Positions 45,577 through 54,973 of a stretch of DNA of 62,952 bases are shown here, one piece after another; position 1 is the first letter of the stretch; each line of letters opens with the position of its first letter. Under the pieces are notes generated by a model. It did no database searches, was not told the DNA's origin, and saw only the letters and a program-made list of their open reading frames with translations. The position numbers and the translations under genes were made by a program. The stretch lies in the NCBI RefSeq assembly GCF_006346335.1, contig NZ_VDMC01000013.1, positions 1 through 62,952 on the forward strand. Reading direction: 5' to 3'. This DNA is from Aequorivita sinensis. Its GTDB lineage: Bacteria > Bacteroidota > Bacteroidia > Flavobacteriales > Flavobacteriaceae.

Positions 45577-45652
45577 CTAGGTTTTCTTTAATTGTTACAA
45601 CCATAAAATTACGATAATTTATTGGTTTCAAACTTAACTATGCGTATTTCGT

Positions 45653-47128
45653 TTACGCAGCTGAGAACTCTCGAATATTTAAGGCTTTAAACACTTTTTT
45701 AATTCCTTTTTTATTTTCTGAAAGCACGATAAGAACATCATCTGCATCAATTACAGTATTTCCATTAGGTGTAATATACTTATCTCCTCTTTTTATCAAT
45801 GCGATAATAGCGGTTTTAGGGAATTCTATATCTACTATCTGCTTTCCAACTACTTTATTTCCATTAGCAATTCCAATTTCGCGCATTTCCGTTTTAGGAT
45901 GTTCTTCTAAAAACTTCTCGGAAGGTGTTAGTATTTTTTGACTACTTGGAATACTTACATTCAACCATTTTGCCACTACCGATAGCGTAGTTCCTTGAAT
46001 TAAAATTGATGTAAGTGAAATAAAAAACACTATATTAAACATCATATTTGCTTTGTCGATTCCGGCTAACAGTGGATAGGTAGCAAACACAATTGGCACA
46101 GCTCCACGTAATCCAACCCACGAAATATAAAATCGCCTACGCAATTTCATTTTAAATGGAATTAAGCTCAGAAAAACTGCAACTGGTCGCGCAACGAAAA
46201 TCAGAAACAATGATATTACAAGTCCGATACCAATTACCGGGACAATTTGCGAAGGAAATACCAAAAGCCCTAAGGTCAAGAATAGTACTATTTGCATCAG
46301 CCAAGCTAGACCGTCGTACATTTTTAAAATAGTCTTTTTGTGTATTAAATATTGGTTTCCTAAAAACACAGCACATATATAAATAGCTAAAAAGCCATTT
46401 CCTCCCACAAAATCTGTTACCGAAAAAGTGATAAACATCAATGCTATTACCAACACTGGGTAAAGACCTTCAAAGTCTAGCTTTATTCTGTTTATAATAA
46501 TCTTACTTAATTTCCCAAAGCCAAAACCTGCAATTGTTCCAAGAATCATCTGCTGTAAAAACAAAGGAATCATCGAAACCAAACCTTGGTCTTGATTCAC
46601 CACTAAGCCTAAAAATGCAATTGTAAGCACATAAGCCATTGGGTCGTTACTTCCGCTCTCCATTTCAAGAGTAGGTCGTAAATTGGCGCGTAGCGCAAGG
46701 TTTTTAGATCTTAAAATTGAAAAAACTGCCGCTGCATCTGTAGAGGAAACTATACTCCCTAAAAGTAAGCTTTCGTATATTGTAAAGTCTGTGACGTAAT
46801 AAACAAATGTTCCTAAACCAATAGCCGTTAAAAAAACCCCAATTGTAGAAAGAGCAAACCCTTCTTTCATAATGGGTTTTACAGCTTTCCAATCGGTATC
46901 AAGCCCCCCAGAAAATAGAATAAAATTCAGTGAAATAATTCCTATTAACTGCGCTATTTGAGGATTGTTAAAGCTAATTCCTATTCCATCTTCTCCTGCT
47001 AACATTCCAATTCCCAAGAAAAGTACCAAGGTTGGAACGCCAAATTTATACGAAGTTTTACCTGCTATAATACTTATAAAAAGTAGAATTGAGCCAACAA
47101 GCAGAATGTTTTCAATGGTTAGATTCAA
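45653..47128 (-). CDS. CPA1-family potassium/proton antiporter with TrkA-C domain
   Basis: 491 aa. About 12 membrane segments in residues 5-390, with the CPA1 core motifs LFSGGLDTDW, SSTDAAAVFSIL and ESGSNDPMAY (the conserved Asn-Asp pair in helix 5). The cytoplasmic C-terminus (about 405-485) is a TrkA-C/RCK-C domain with VVGKQIVDIEFPK and VLIVLSENK, as in NhaP2/CvrA. It would expel potassium or sodium in exchange for protons and is probably gated by a ligand through the RCK-C domain. Monocistronic. Divergent from the HipA-like gene. Confidence 0.94.
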   Translation of the reverse strand: MNLTIENILLVGSILLFISIIAGKTSYKFGVPTLVLFLGIGMLAGEDGIGISFNNPQIAQLIGIISLNFILFSGGLDTDWKAVKPIMKEGFALSTIGVFLTAIGLGTFVYYVTDFTIYESLLLGSIVSSTDAAAVFSILRSKNLALRANLRPTLEMESGSNDPMAYVLTIAFLGLVVNQDQGLVSMIPLFLQQMILGTIAGFGFGKLSKIIINRIKLDFEGLYPVLVIALMFITFSVTDFVGGNGFLAIYICAVFLGNQYLIHKKTILKMYDGLAWLMQIVLFLTLGLLVFPSQIVPVIGIGLVISLFLIFVARPVAVFLSLIPFKMKLRRRFYISWVGLRGAVPIVFATYPLLAGIDKANMMFNIVFFISLTSILIQGTTLSVVAKWLNVSIPSSQKILTPSEKFLEEHPKTEMREIGIANGNKVVGKQIVDIEFPKTAIIALIKRGDKYITPNGNTVIDADDVLIVLSENKKGIKKVFKALNIREFSAA

Positions 47129-47355
47129 TAACTTTATCTTTTAAAATGTTAGGAAGATTGCAAAATACAAATTAAAATTTGTAAAATTATCTACTATCTA
47201 AATTTTTAATTCTCAACAAAAATAACAACAAGGTACTTCTCGAAATAATAAGATTCTAAAATCTGTTATCATTGGCAGTTCAAGGTTTTGTAAAATTTTA
47301 ATCACCCAATAATAACTTCACTTGTGTATTCTACTAGCATATTCACAAATAACAC

Positions 47356-47363
47356 TAATTTTG
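47356..47363 (+). promoter_or_regulatory. Candidate -7 box before the HipA-like gene
   Basis: TAATTTTG matches TAnnTTTG and ends 6 bp before the ATG at 47370, so the message would have almost no 5' leader. No properly spaced TTG was found. Confidence 0.45.
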
Positions 47364-47369
47364 TAAGCG

Positions 47370-48167
47370 ATGACTAAGAATAAAATTGAACTCCGCACCG
47401 TTAACGTTACGCGCTACATCACCCCGCTTCGGGAAGGCGGTTCGTTACCTGCATTGGCAGAAGCCGATGACGATTTTAAATACGTTTTAAAGTTTAGAGG
47501 CGCCGGACATGGTGTTAAGGCATTAATCTCAGAATTGTTAGGTGGCGAAATTGCAAGAACAATGGGGCTACGAGTACCTGAATTAGTATTTGCAAACCTA
47601 GATGAAGCTTTTGGACGTAGTGAAGGAGATGAAGAAATTCAAGATTTATTAAAAGGAAGTCAAGGGCTAAATTTAGCTTTACATTTTCTCTCAGGTGCCT
47701 TAACATTCGATCCTGTAGTTACGGAAGTTGAAGAGAAACTAGCTTCAAAAATAGTTTGGCTGGATGCTTTTATCACCAATATAGACCGTACGGTAAAAAA
47801 CACCAATATGCTTATTTGGCATAAAGAGCTGTGGCTTATCGATCACGGAGCAACATTTTATTTTCACCATTCTTGGGGCGATTGGAAAAAAGCGGCACAA
47901 AGTCCGTTTCCATATATAAAAGACCATGTTTTATTACCTCAAGCTACTAAAGTTGAAGAAATAAACAGTGAAATGATTTCTCTTTTCCCAGATGACAAAC
48001 TACTAGAAATCACTAATCTTATCCCTATAGATTGGCTAAATTGGGAAGGCACTGATATGAATCCAGAGGAAATTAGAAATGTATATTATCAATTTTTAGT
48101 ACTGAGAAGAGACAATGCCAACAATTTTGTAAAACAAATTCAAGATGCCAGGAAAATACTTATATGA
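47370..48167 (+). CDS. HipA-like protein kinase
   Basis: 265 aa, much shorter than E. coli HipA (about 440), keeping only the kinase core. The ATP-binding Lys41 is in YVLKFRGAG, the catalytic Asp139 and Asn144 are in NIDRTVKNTN, and the DFG-equivalent Asp158 is in LIDHG. HipA kinases phosphorylate serine on targets such as glutamyl-tRNA synthetase and can arrest growth. The N-subdomain and a HipB antitoxin are missing. The gene overlaps the DUF3037 gene by 23 bp. HipA-like/DUF3037 pairs recur in bacterial genomes, so this is likely a two-gene functional module. Confidence 0.9.
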   Translation: MTKNKIELRTVNVTRYITPLREGGSLPALAEADDDFKYVLKFRGAGHGVKALISELLGGEIARTMGLRVPELVFANLDEAFGRSEGDEEIQDLLKGSQGLNLALHFLSGALTFDPVVTEVEEKLASKIVWLDAFITNIDRTVKNTNMLIWHKELWLIDHGATFYFHHSWGDWKKAAQSPFPYIKDHVLLPQATKVEEINSEMISLFPDDKLLEITNLIPIDWLNWEGTDMNPEEIRNVYYQFLVLRRDNANNFVKQIQDARKILI

Positions 48168-48528
48168 ATATGCGGTAATACGTTTGGTACCCCGCGTTGA
48201 ACGTGAGGAGTTCTTGAATGTAGGTATTATACTTTTCAGTAAAGGTGCAAAATACTTGAACTGCAAGTACCATATCGACACTAAAAAACTTAAAGCCTTT
48301 TCCTGCGAACTTGAAGCTGAAGAGATTGAAGATAACCTCCAAGCTTTTGAGAAAATTTGTTTGGGAGCAAAACAAGGCGGGCCAGTTGCACAATGGGAAA
48401 CTTCCGACAGATTTCGGTGGCTTACCGCACAACGAAGTTCATCATTGCAAACCTCACGCCCTCACAATGGATTTAGCAATGACCTAGATGCTACCTTAGA
48501 GAGATTGTTTGAAGAGTTAGTTTTATAA
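48145..48528 (+). CDS. DUF3037 protein, partner of the HipA-like kinase
   Basis: 127 aa. Begins KYLYEYAVIRLVPRVEREEF and continues LNVGIILFS, the family signature. A helical centre and a flexible tail follow (TAQRSSSLQTSRPHN) before a final LERLFEELVL helix. No known catalytic motif. It starts inside the last codons of the kinase gene (23-bp overlap), implying coupled translation and a stoichiometric partner. It could be regulator, antitoxin or substrate of the kinase; sequence does not decide. Confidence 0.92.
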   Translation: MPGKYLYEYAVIRLVPRVEREEFLNVGIILFSKGAKYLNCKYHIDTKKLKAFSCELEAEEIEDNLQAFEKICLGAKQGGPVAQWETSDRFRWLTAQRSSSLQTSRPHNGFSNDLDATLERLFEELVL

Positions 48529-48566
48529 GGTATAAGAATTTCACTATTATGTGAATGTAAACAATA

Positions 48567-48944
48567 CTACAACACCTTGGTTGCTAAATACTTTTGCACT
48601 TCGTAGATATCAATACTCTTGTTGAATTTCTTACTTACCGTTGGCGTGTCTTCGCTTGAAATCCAAATTTTTAGTTCTGCATCCAAATCGAATGTACCAG
48701 CTGTCTCTAATGAAAAGCGAGATATATGTTTATAAGGCAAGCATTTAAATTCTGCTTTGCTTCCAGTTACACCTTGAACATCAATTAGAATTAATCGTTT
48801 ATTTGTAAACATAAAGACATCACGAAAAAGCTTAAAACCAAGTTCTATAACTTCTCCTTCTATTAATAGTCGGCTGTATTTTTCGGTTAATTTTTCTGAA
48901 GAAACCTCACTTGCGTTACCAAGTATTTTATTGAATAGACTCAT
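48567..48944 (-). CDS. Bacterial PH-domain (YokE-like) protein
   Basis: 125 aa. Almost entirely one bacterial pleckstrin-homology fold: EVIELGFKLFRDVFMFTNKR, then LILIDVQGVTGSK, PYKHISRFSLETAG, LKIWISS and a C-terminal helix. Cytoplasmic with no membrane segment. This family is common and mostly uncharacterised; its members may bind proteins or lipids. Convergent with the DUF3037 gene; the DUF4251 gene lies just upstream on the same strand. Confidence 0.85.
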   Translation of the reverse strand: MSLFNKILGNASEVSSEKLTEKYSRLLIEGEVIELGFKLFRDVFMFTNKRLILIDVQGVTGSKAEFKCLPYKHISRFSLETAGTFDLDAELKIWISSEDTPTVSKKFNKSIDIYEVQKYLATKVL

Positions 48945-48974
48945 AAATTATAAGAGTAAAGGATTAGTTCTTAA

Positions 48975-49475
48975 TTATTTCGCGGAAATAATTTCACCGT
49001 AATAACTTATAGTTCCTCTGTTGTTACTACTAATGGTAAGCGTAGCATACCCAGAATTACTCACTGAAATTGATATTGAGAAAGTATCGTTAGCGTCTTC
49101 AACTTTGGTTTGCACGTGATATCCTTTGTCGTTATTTTCTATTTTAAAATCCTGTGGCTTGCCATTAAAACGCATTCCTTTATCCTTACTCAAATTCATA
49201 CCGCTATATGCACGTCCATAAAATGGCAAATGACTCTTTACCATTTTTGGAGAAAAAATAATAGCATAATCACTCCCAACTAAGTTTTTTGAAGTTCCCC
49301 CTGTAGGATAAGCCGTATTTGCTATAAATTCAAAATTTTTGGAGTTTAATAAAGCTTCTATACTATTCTGTTCGGCTGAAATAGAAAGTTTATTTTTTGA
49401 GATCTTATCTTGAGCTTGTACGCTTGCAAATCCAAAAGAAAAAAGTACTGCGAATATTAAAATATGTTTTTTCAT
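48975..49475 (-). CDS. DUF4251 secreted protein
   Basis: 166 aa. Signal peptide (MKKHILIFAVLFSFGFASVQ). The mature beta-rich domain has the order typical of DUF4251: FEFIANTAYP, VGSDYAIIFS, LPFYGRAYSG, FNGKPQDF and a final SNNRGTISYYGEI. Bacteroidota-specific, periplasmic or surface located, function unknown. It lies 30 bp upstream of the PH-domain gene, so the two may share a transcript. Confidence 0.9.
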   Translation of the reverse strand: MKKHILIFAVLFSFGFASVQAQDKISKNKLSISAEQNSIEALLNSKNFEFIANTAYPTGGTSKNLVGSDYAIIFSPKMVKSHLPFYGRAYSGMNLSKDKGMRFNGKPQDFKIENNDKGYHVQTKVEDANDTFSISISVSNSGYATLTISSNNRGTISYYGEIISAK

Positions 49476-49558
49476 GATATTTATTTTTTTGAGTGAAACA
49501 AAGAATACAACAATTATACCGCATTCGGATTTCAGACTACAATATAAGACGAATTAAT

Positions 49559-51196
49559 TTACGCTTTTAAATCGATTTCTTTTAAGTTTTGAATTCTATT
49601 ACGTTCAAGGAAATCGTCAATACTTTCAAAATGCTCGATTACTCGTTTGTCTTTAAATTCAAAAACCTTTTCAGAGAGACCTTGAAGAAAATCACGATCG
49701 TGGGAAACCAAAATTAAGGTACCATCAAACTGAAGCAGGGCTTCTTTTAAAACGTCTTTCGACTTTAAATCTAAGTGGTTTGTAGGCTCATCGAGAATTA
49801 AAACGTTTACGGGTTCCAGTAATAATTTCACCATTGCTAAACGTGTTTTTTCACCTCCAGAAAGCAGGCCTACTTTTTTATCGATATCATCACCGCTAAA
49901 CATAAAGCGACCGAGAATATTTTTAAGTTGGGTTCTAATTTCACCTTTAGCAACCTCATCTACCGTTTGAAAAACAGTAAGTTCCTTATCTAAAAGTGCT
50001 GCTTGATTTTGAGCAAAATATCCAACCTTAGCGTTGTGACCTAAAGCACAAGTTCCCTCAAAATCTATTTCGCCCATTATGGCTTTAATCATTGTTGATT
50101 TTCCTTCACCATTTCTTCCAACAAAACTTACTTTCTGACCTCGAGAAATACTCATATTAGCATCTTGAAATACCACGTGGTCGCCATATTTTTTCGTAAG
50201 CCCTTCAACGATAACAGGATAATCCCCACTTCGTTGTGCAGGTGGAAAACGCAAAGCTAGGGCCGAATTATCGATATCGTCTATCTCTATAAATTCAAGC
50301 TTTTCCAGCATTCGTTCGCGAGAGTTTACTTGATTGGTTTTTGAATAAGTTCCTTTAAAACGTTCTATAAACTGTTTTGTTTCTGCTATAAATTTTTGTT
50401 GCTCCTCATATGCTTTTATTTGATGAGCACGTCTATCGGCACGTAATTGTAAATAGTGGCTGTAATTGGCCTTATAGTCATAAATACGTCCCATTGTTAC
50501 CTCAATGGTTCTGTTTGTAATATTATCGATAAAGGTTTTGTCGTGGGATATTACAATTACCGCTTTTGCTTTATTCAGCAAGAAATCTTCTAACCAAATA
50601 ACCGACTCAATATCTACGTGGTTTGTTGGCTCATCTAATAGAATTAAATCTGGCTTTTGAAGTAAGAGTTTTGCAAGTTCAATACGCATACGCCATCCAC
50701 CACTAAACTCTGAAGTTTGTCGATGTAAATCACTTCTTTTAAATCCTAAACCACGAAGCGCTTTTTCAACCTCAGCTTCATAATTTATCTCTTCAAGCGC
50801 GTAATACTTTTCACCTAACTCTGCAACTTTAGTTATGATATTCATATACTCATCACTTTCGTAATCTGTTCGAGTTTCGAGTTCTTTATTAAGGCGGTCT
50901 ATTTCATCACGCATCTCAAATATCTGAGTGAAAGCTTTAGACGCCTCTTCAAATACAGTGCAATTATCTTCCGTTAATAAATGCTGAGGTAAATACGCAA
51001 TTACCGTATCCTTTGGAGCACGTACATTCCCTCGTGTAGGTTTTTGAACCCCTGCTATTATTTTCATCATAGTACTTTTACCAGCACCATTCTTACCCAT
51101 TAGGGCTATTTTGTCGTTTTCGTTTACTACGAATGACACATCACTAAAAAGCGTGTCTCCACTAAACTCAACCGCCAAATTATCTATTGAAATCAT
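49559..51196 (-). CDS. ABC-F family ATPase (ribosome-associated)
   Basis: 545 aa, two ABC domains in tandem with no membrane part. First domain: Walker A GKNGAGKST, signature SGGWRMR, Walker B LILLDEPTNH. The linker with its charged helices is at about 235-310 (FIAETKQFIERFKGTYSKTN). Second domain: GRNGEGKST, LSGGEKTRLA, LILDEPTNHLD, VSHDRDF. ABC-F proteins bind the ribosomal E site to relieve stalled translation, or protect against antibiotics. This looks like the housekeeping YbiT-like type and not a resistance factor. Monocistronic. Confidence 0.95.
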   Translation of the reverse strand: MISIDNLAVEFSGDTLFSDVSFVVNENDKIALMGKNGAGKSTMMKIIAGVQKPTRGNVRAPKDTVIAYLPQHLLTEDNCTVFEEASKAFTQIFEMRDEIDRLNKELETRTDYESDEYMNIITKVAELGEKYYALEEINYEAEVEKALRGLGFKRSDLHRQTSEFSGGWRMRIELAKLLLQKPDLILLDEPTNHVDIESVIWLEDFLLNKAKAVIVISHDKTFIDNITNRTIEVTMGRIYDYKANYSHYLQLRADRRAHQIKAYEEQQKFIAETKQFIERFKGTYSKTNQVNSRERMLEKLEFIEIDDIDNSALALRFPPAQRSGDYPVIVEGLTKKYGDHVVFQDANMSISRGQKVSFVGRNGEGKSTMIKAIMGEIDFEGTCALGHNAKVGYFAQNQAALLDKELTVFQTVDEVAKGEIRTQLKNILGRFMFSGDDIDKKVGLLSGGEKTRLAMVKLLLEPVNVLILDEPTNHLDLKSKDVLKEALLQFDGTLILVSHDRDFLQGLSEKVFEFKDKRVIEHFESIDDFLERNRIQNLKEIDLKA

Positions 51197-51892
51197 ATTC
51201 TGATAGGTGTTTAATAGAACGTTGAACTTAAATTAAAGACAAATATTTTATCGTCAAAATATTTGTTACACGTCCAATCGTCATATTTTTTTTTTTTAAA
51301 GGCTGCAAAACTATTAAAAGAAAGTGGATTATAAGTTATAACCCTAGTAAAGTAAATCGAGATAATGTGAGATGAATTTTCACCAAGTTAGATTTTTTAA
51401 TTAAATAATTCAGAGTCTATGTTGTAGAAAAAATTAAAGACTTAATAATCTTTAAATCAAATATTTAAACCCACTTTTTATTGACTATAAATACTTGTTT
51501 ATCAATAAATAAATTGATATGTTTGTCCTTCTATCAAAAAAATCCCCCGTTATGATTAGACTTAGTAATTTTAATGAATGCGATAGGATTACTTCTCAGT
51601 TAAGAAAATCCTTAATTTCTTATTATAAATTATATACCATCTTTCCGATATAATCACACCATTTGTGTGTTATATGAGATAATATTTTTAAGGTATTTGA
51701 AGCTTTAAGATAAATTTTACACCAAAAAGTTTAGGTGTATAAGACAACGATTCACATTAAAATTCAAAGGCTAAATTTTTTAGCGATTCATAAAATTAAT
51801 ATTAGTTTGTTTTTTTTAAATAGTTGGTTTGATGATGAAAAGGGCCAATGTCGATTAATTTGACAGGCCCTTTTTCAGTTCTATATGGCCCC
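51197..51892. other. Long AT-rich intergenic region
   Basis: 696 bp, strongly AT-rich with several homopolymer T and A runs. No frame, riboswitch or repeat could be supported. Its left end must contain the ABC-F promoter. Its right end is the terminator described at 51836-51877. Confidence 0.45.
51836..51877 (-). terminator. Rho-independent terminator of the TonB receptor/PepSY unit
   Basis: AAAAGGGCC (51838-51846) pairs with GGCCCTTTTT (51866-51875), with an inner TGTC/GACA pairing. On the minus strand it follows the PepSY gene. Confidence 0.85.
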
Positions 51893-52450
51893 TTATTTAG
51901 CTCTTTTCATAAGTTTAGGACCAACCCAAAGCCAAACTCCGGTAATAACAAATAAGAATAAAGAAAGTCCCATTAAGGTGTTATAAAAAACTTTAAATGC
52001 TCCGTTTTTTATATTCAACCAATCGTCAACTATTGAACCGTCGTGAATCTCTTCAATTAAGTCGGATATTCTTCTGTCTACACTTAAAACTTCGCCAGTA
52101 GTGGCATCTAGTTGTATTTCGTGATAACCTTCTTCAAATACGAACTTCATCATTCCCTTGTCCGGTCTAGCATCAATCCGGTCTAATTCTAAAGATAAGT
52201 TAGAATCAACATTTTCGTGAAGAGTTTTTGTCGCTATGCTATGCAATTTATCTAAAGGCATCCATTCTTCAATATTTGTGGAGATTCCTTTTTCCGATTT
52301 CGGAAGCATTATTCCGTAACTGTGCTTCTTCCATCCCAATAACAACCCCGTAACAGCCATTATCAAAAACAGCACTGCAAGAAAAATCCCCATCAAACGA
52401 TGAATTTTCCTAGTAGATCGCAATATGGCAGCGTGTTTTTTTCTATTCAT
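51893..52450 (-). CDS. PepSY-associated transmembrane protein
   Basis: 185 aa. Membrane segment 19-39 (MGIFLAVLFLIMAVTGLLLG, preceded by the conserved KIHR), a periplasmic loop with a PepSY-like unit (KLHSIATK...FEEGYHEIQLDATTGEVLSVD) and a second membrane segment at about 157-176. Short members like this act with TonB receptors in iron uptake, possibly as part of ferric reductases. It begins 55 bp after the receptor gene and shares its terminator, so it is in the same operon. Confidence 0.9.
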   Translation of the reverse strand: MNRKKHAAILRSTRKIHRLMGIFLAVLFLIMAVTGLLLGWKKHSYGIMLPKSEKGISTNIEEWMPLDKLHSIATKTLHENVDSNLSLELDRIDARPDKGMMKFVFEEGYHEIQLDATTGEVLSVDRRISDLIEEIHDGSIVDDWLNIKNGAFKVFYNTLMGLSLFLFVITGVWLWVGPKLMKRAK

Positions 52451-52505
52451 ATTATAAAATACGTCTATGTTTCTTCATCAATAAAGAAACAGCAATTATT
52501 ACCGA

Positions 52506-54911
52506 TTAAAAGTGAGCAGTTAACGATAAAATAAAATTTCGTCCTGCCCCTGAAATTCCCGAACTATAAGAACGGTAACGTTGATCTGTAATGTTTTCAA
52601 CCCCTCCACTTATATCAAATGTATGTGAAATTTTATAAAGGGCTTTATAATTTAATGTATACCAAGACGGGGCATAAGGATTGCCATTTTCATCTAAAGC
52701 GTATATTTCAGTTTTTCCTTTTTCTCCTTCAGGTAAGTCGTCAAAATCGCGTTTTCCTTGGTAGAACACGTTCAACTCCATTCTCAATTTATTCTTCTTG
52801 TAATTTAAGCGTGATACTCCAAAAAATGGTGAAGAATGACGTGCGGGACTAGTTTTCCCGTTATCTAATTCTTCTTCTCCTTTCTGAAAGTTTATATCTG
52901 TAGAAAATCCAAATCCTTTTGGTAGTTTTAATTCAACTCCCGCCTGAACTCCATAAACATGTGCAACTGCAGCATTTTGAATTGCTTGCACTTGACTTAG
53001 TTCTCCTTCATAAATTATACTATCACGGCCATTAAGTTTAAAATCTCTTCGAACTAATGCATTTTTAAGTGAAGTATAGTATGCAGTAACATCAAGTTTT
53101 ACAAAATCGCCAAATACTTTAGCAATCCCTAAATCTGCATTATAAGCATATTCCGGTTTTAAGTTGGGATTAGGAATAACAACACTTCCAGGTTCCGAAT
53201 CGAAAACTTTACCGATATCATCCACATTTGGAGCTCTAAATGCTGTACCCAAGTTTGTACTTAATACTAATGTTTTAGTTGGTCTGTAAACACCTCCTAT
53301 ACTCCCAGTAAGTGCACCTTTGCTGATACTTGCTTTTGAAAAAGGAAAAGAGTAAAAACTTGTATCAAAGTCTGAATCCAACAAAATATGATTGTAACGC
53401 GCTCCTGCACTTAAAGTAAATTCTTCAGAAACTTTATATTCATCTGTGAAGTAAACCGCTAACGATTGCCAAGTTGAAACGGGGTATCTTGAAGGAGCGG
53501 CCTCTGTAATACCTGTAGTAATATCTTTAGCTTTCCCTTTAGAATTCACATCGTCTAGAACGTATTCCACACCATAAAAGAAGGTGTTATTATCGCTGGT
53601 ACTTTTTACAAAGTCTAAGTTTACAGAATATGCACTAACTTCTTCTTCTTGATTGCTACGAGAAGTTTTATTGAAGTTTCTACTTAGCCTGCTCTCTTCA
53701 AACCATTGATGCGCCAATCGTATGCTCATTCGGTCAAATACTGCATTGTTGGCGGTATGGTTAATATTTAAATTATTCATCATCCATATTTGTGGCCCGT
53801 AATCCCACTCGGCATATCTTGGCAATCTATCTTTTAAGCGGTTATGCCTGTCGTATCTGCCATATGGAGAAGTTTCTGAATAGTGAAATCCATACTGAAA
53901 ATCCCATTTATCATTTGGTTTAAAGCGAATTTTCTGCATTAAATTGACTTGTGAATAAGCTGAAGGGATTTGGAGTAATTCGTCGTCTTGCTGAATGATA
54001 ATGTCCGAATCCCCTTGTCGCTGAACATAGAAATCTTTTATATAATCGTTTGGACCGTGCCTCCCTTGACGAAGATGATCGTAATCCCAAGAAGTAAAAC
54101 TTGTAATGAACGCCCAGTTTTTAAAACCTAAATTTACATCTAAATGTCCCGTTTTTTCATTATTTGCTGAAGAATATCTAGCACTTGCTTTCCCTGTGAT
54201 ATAAGGTTTATCAGTGAAGGTGAATTTTGGGGTTAATGTTTGAAAACTCATTACCCCACCAATAGCATCACTACCGTAAATTACAGAACCTGGACCGAAT
54301 AACACTTCGGTATTTTCAATTGCAAAAGGGTTTAAACTTATAACATTTTGAAGGTTTCCAGAACGAAAAATTGCGGTATTCATTCGTACACCATCTATAG
54401 AATAAAGTAAACGACTAGTAGCAAAACCACGAATTATAGGGCTTCCTCCTCCCTGCTGACTCTTTTGCACAAAAACCTTTCCTGAAGTACTCAGTAAATC
54501 TGCAGCTGTTTGAGGGTTTTGAAGCGCAACTTCCTTGGCAGAAATAGAAATAATTTTGGAAGCTACATCATCACTACTTTGTCGCCAACGCGAGCCAGAT
54601 ATAACTACCTCATCTAAGTTGAAGTTTGATATTTCTAAATAAATTTCAAAATTTTCAGACTCTAATTCTGCGTAGCTTTTAGTTATAGATTTATATCCTA
54701 GTGTTCGAATCTCTATCTTTTCAATATTTTTAAAAGCTGAAATATCAGCTTGTCCTTTGGCATTTGTAGTGGTATATAAATTCATTTTTACATTTGAAAG
54801 AGTAACCAATTCAATAGGCTCATTAGATTCTTCTTCCTTAATAGTTATTGTTTGACCAAAGCCATTAATCGCACAACCTATTAATAAAATTAAAGGGAAA
54901 ATATATCTCAT
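52506..54911 (-). CDS. TonB-dependent outer-membrane receptor (probable heme/iron-complex type)
   Basis: 801 aa. Signal peptide, then a CarboxypepD_reg-like domain (about 20-95: PIELVTLSNVKM, NAKGQADISAF). The plug (about 110-225) has NPQTAADLLSTSGKVFVQKS, GSPIIRGFATSRLLYSIDGV and VLFGPGSVIYGSDAIGGVMS. A 22-strand barrel ends in Phe (FILSLTAHF). The plug and the long loops resemble the hemoglobin/heme receptor group (HmuR-like). The PepSY gene downstream also suggests iron. No Fur box could be recognised by eye. Substrate not proven. Confidence 0.9.
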   Translation of the reverse strand: MRYIFPLILLIGCAINGFGQTITIKEEESNEPIELVTLSNVKMNLYTTTNAKGQADISAFKNIEKIEIRTLGYKSITKSYAELESENFEIYLEISNFNLDEVVISGSRWRQSSDDVASKIISISAKEVALQNPQTAADLLSTSGKVFVQKSQQGGGSPIIRGFATSRLLYSIDGVRMNTAIFRSGNLQNVISLNPFAIENTEVLFGPGSVIYGSDAIGGVMSFQTLTPKFTFTDKPYITGKASARYSSANNEKTGHLDVNLGFKNWAFITSFTSWDYDHLRQGRHGPNDYIKDFYVQRQGDSDIIIQQDDELLQIPSAYSQVNLMQKIRFKPNDKWDFQYGFHYSETSPYGRYDRHNRLKDRLPRYAEWDYGPQIWMMNNLNINHTANNAVFDRMSIRLAHQWFEESRLSRNFNKTSRSNQEEEVSAYSVNLDFVKSTSDNNTFFYGVEYVLDDVNSKGKAKDITTGITEAAPSRYPVSTWQSLAVYFTDEYKVSEEFTLSAGARYNHILLDSDFDTSFYSFPFSKASISKGALTGSIGGVYRPTKTLVLSTNLGTAFRAPNVDDIGKVFDSEPGSVVIPNPNLKPEYAYNADLGIAKVFGDFVKLDVTAYYTSLKNALVRRDFKLNGRDSIIYEGELSQVQAIQNAAVAHVYGVQAGVELKLPKGFGFSTDINFQKGEEELDNGKTSPARHSSPFFGVSRLNYKKNKLRMELNVFYQGKRDFDDLPEGEKGKTEIYALDENGNPYAPSWYTLNYKALYKISHTFDISGGVENITDQRYRSYSSGISGAGRNFILSLTAHF

Positions 54912-54973
54912 AGTTATAATCTTGAAGTAAAAACTTATTTCAGATGTTTAAATACTTTAAATTAAAATTTGCG

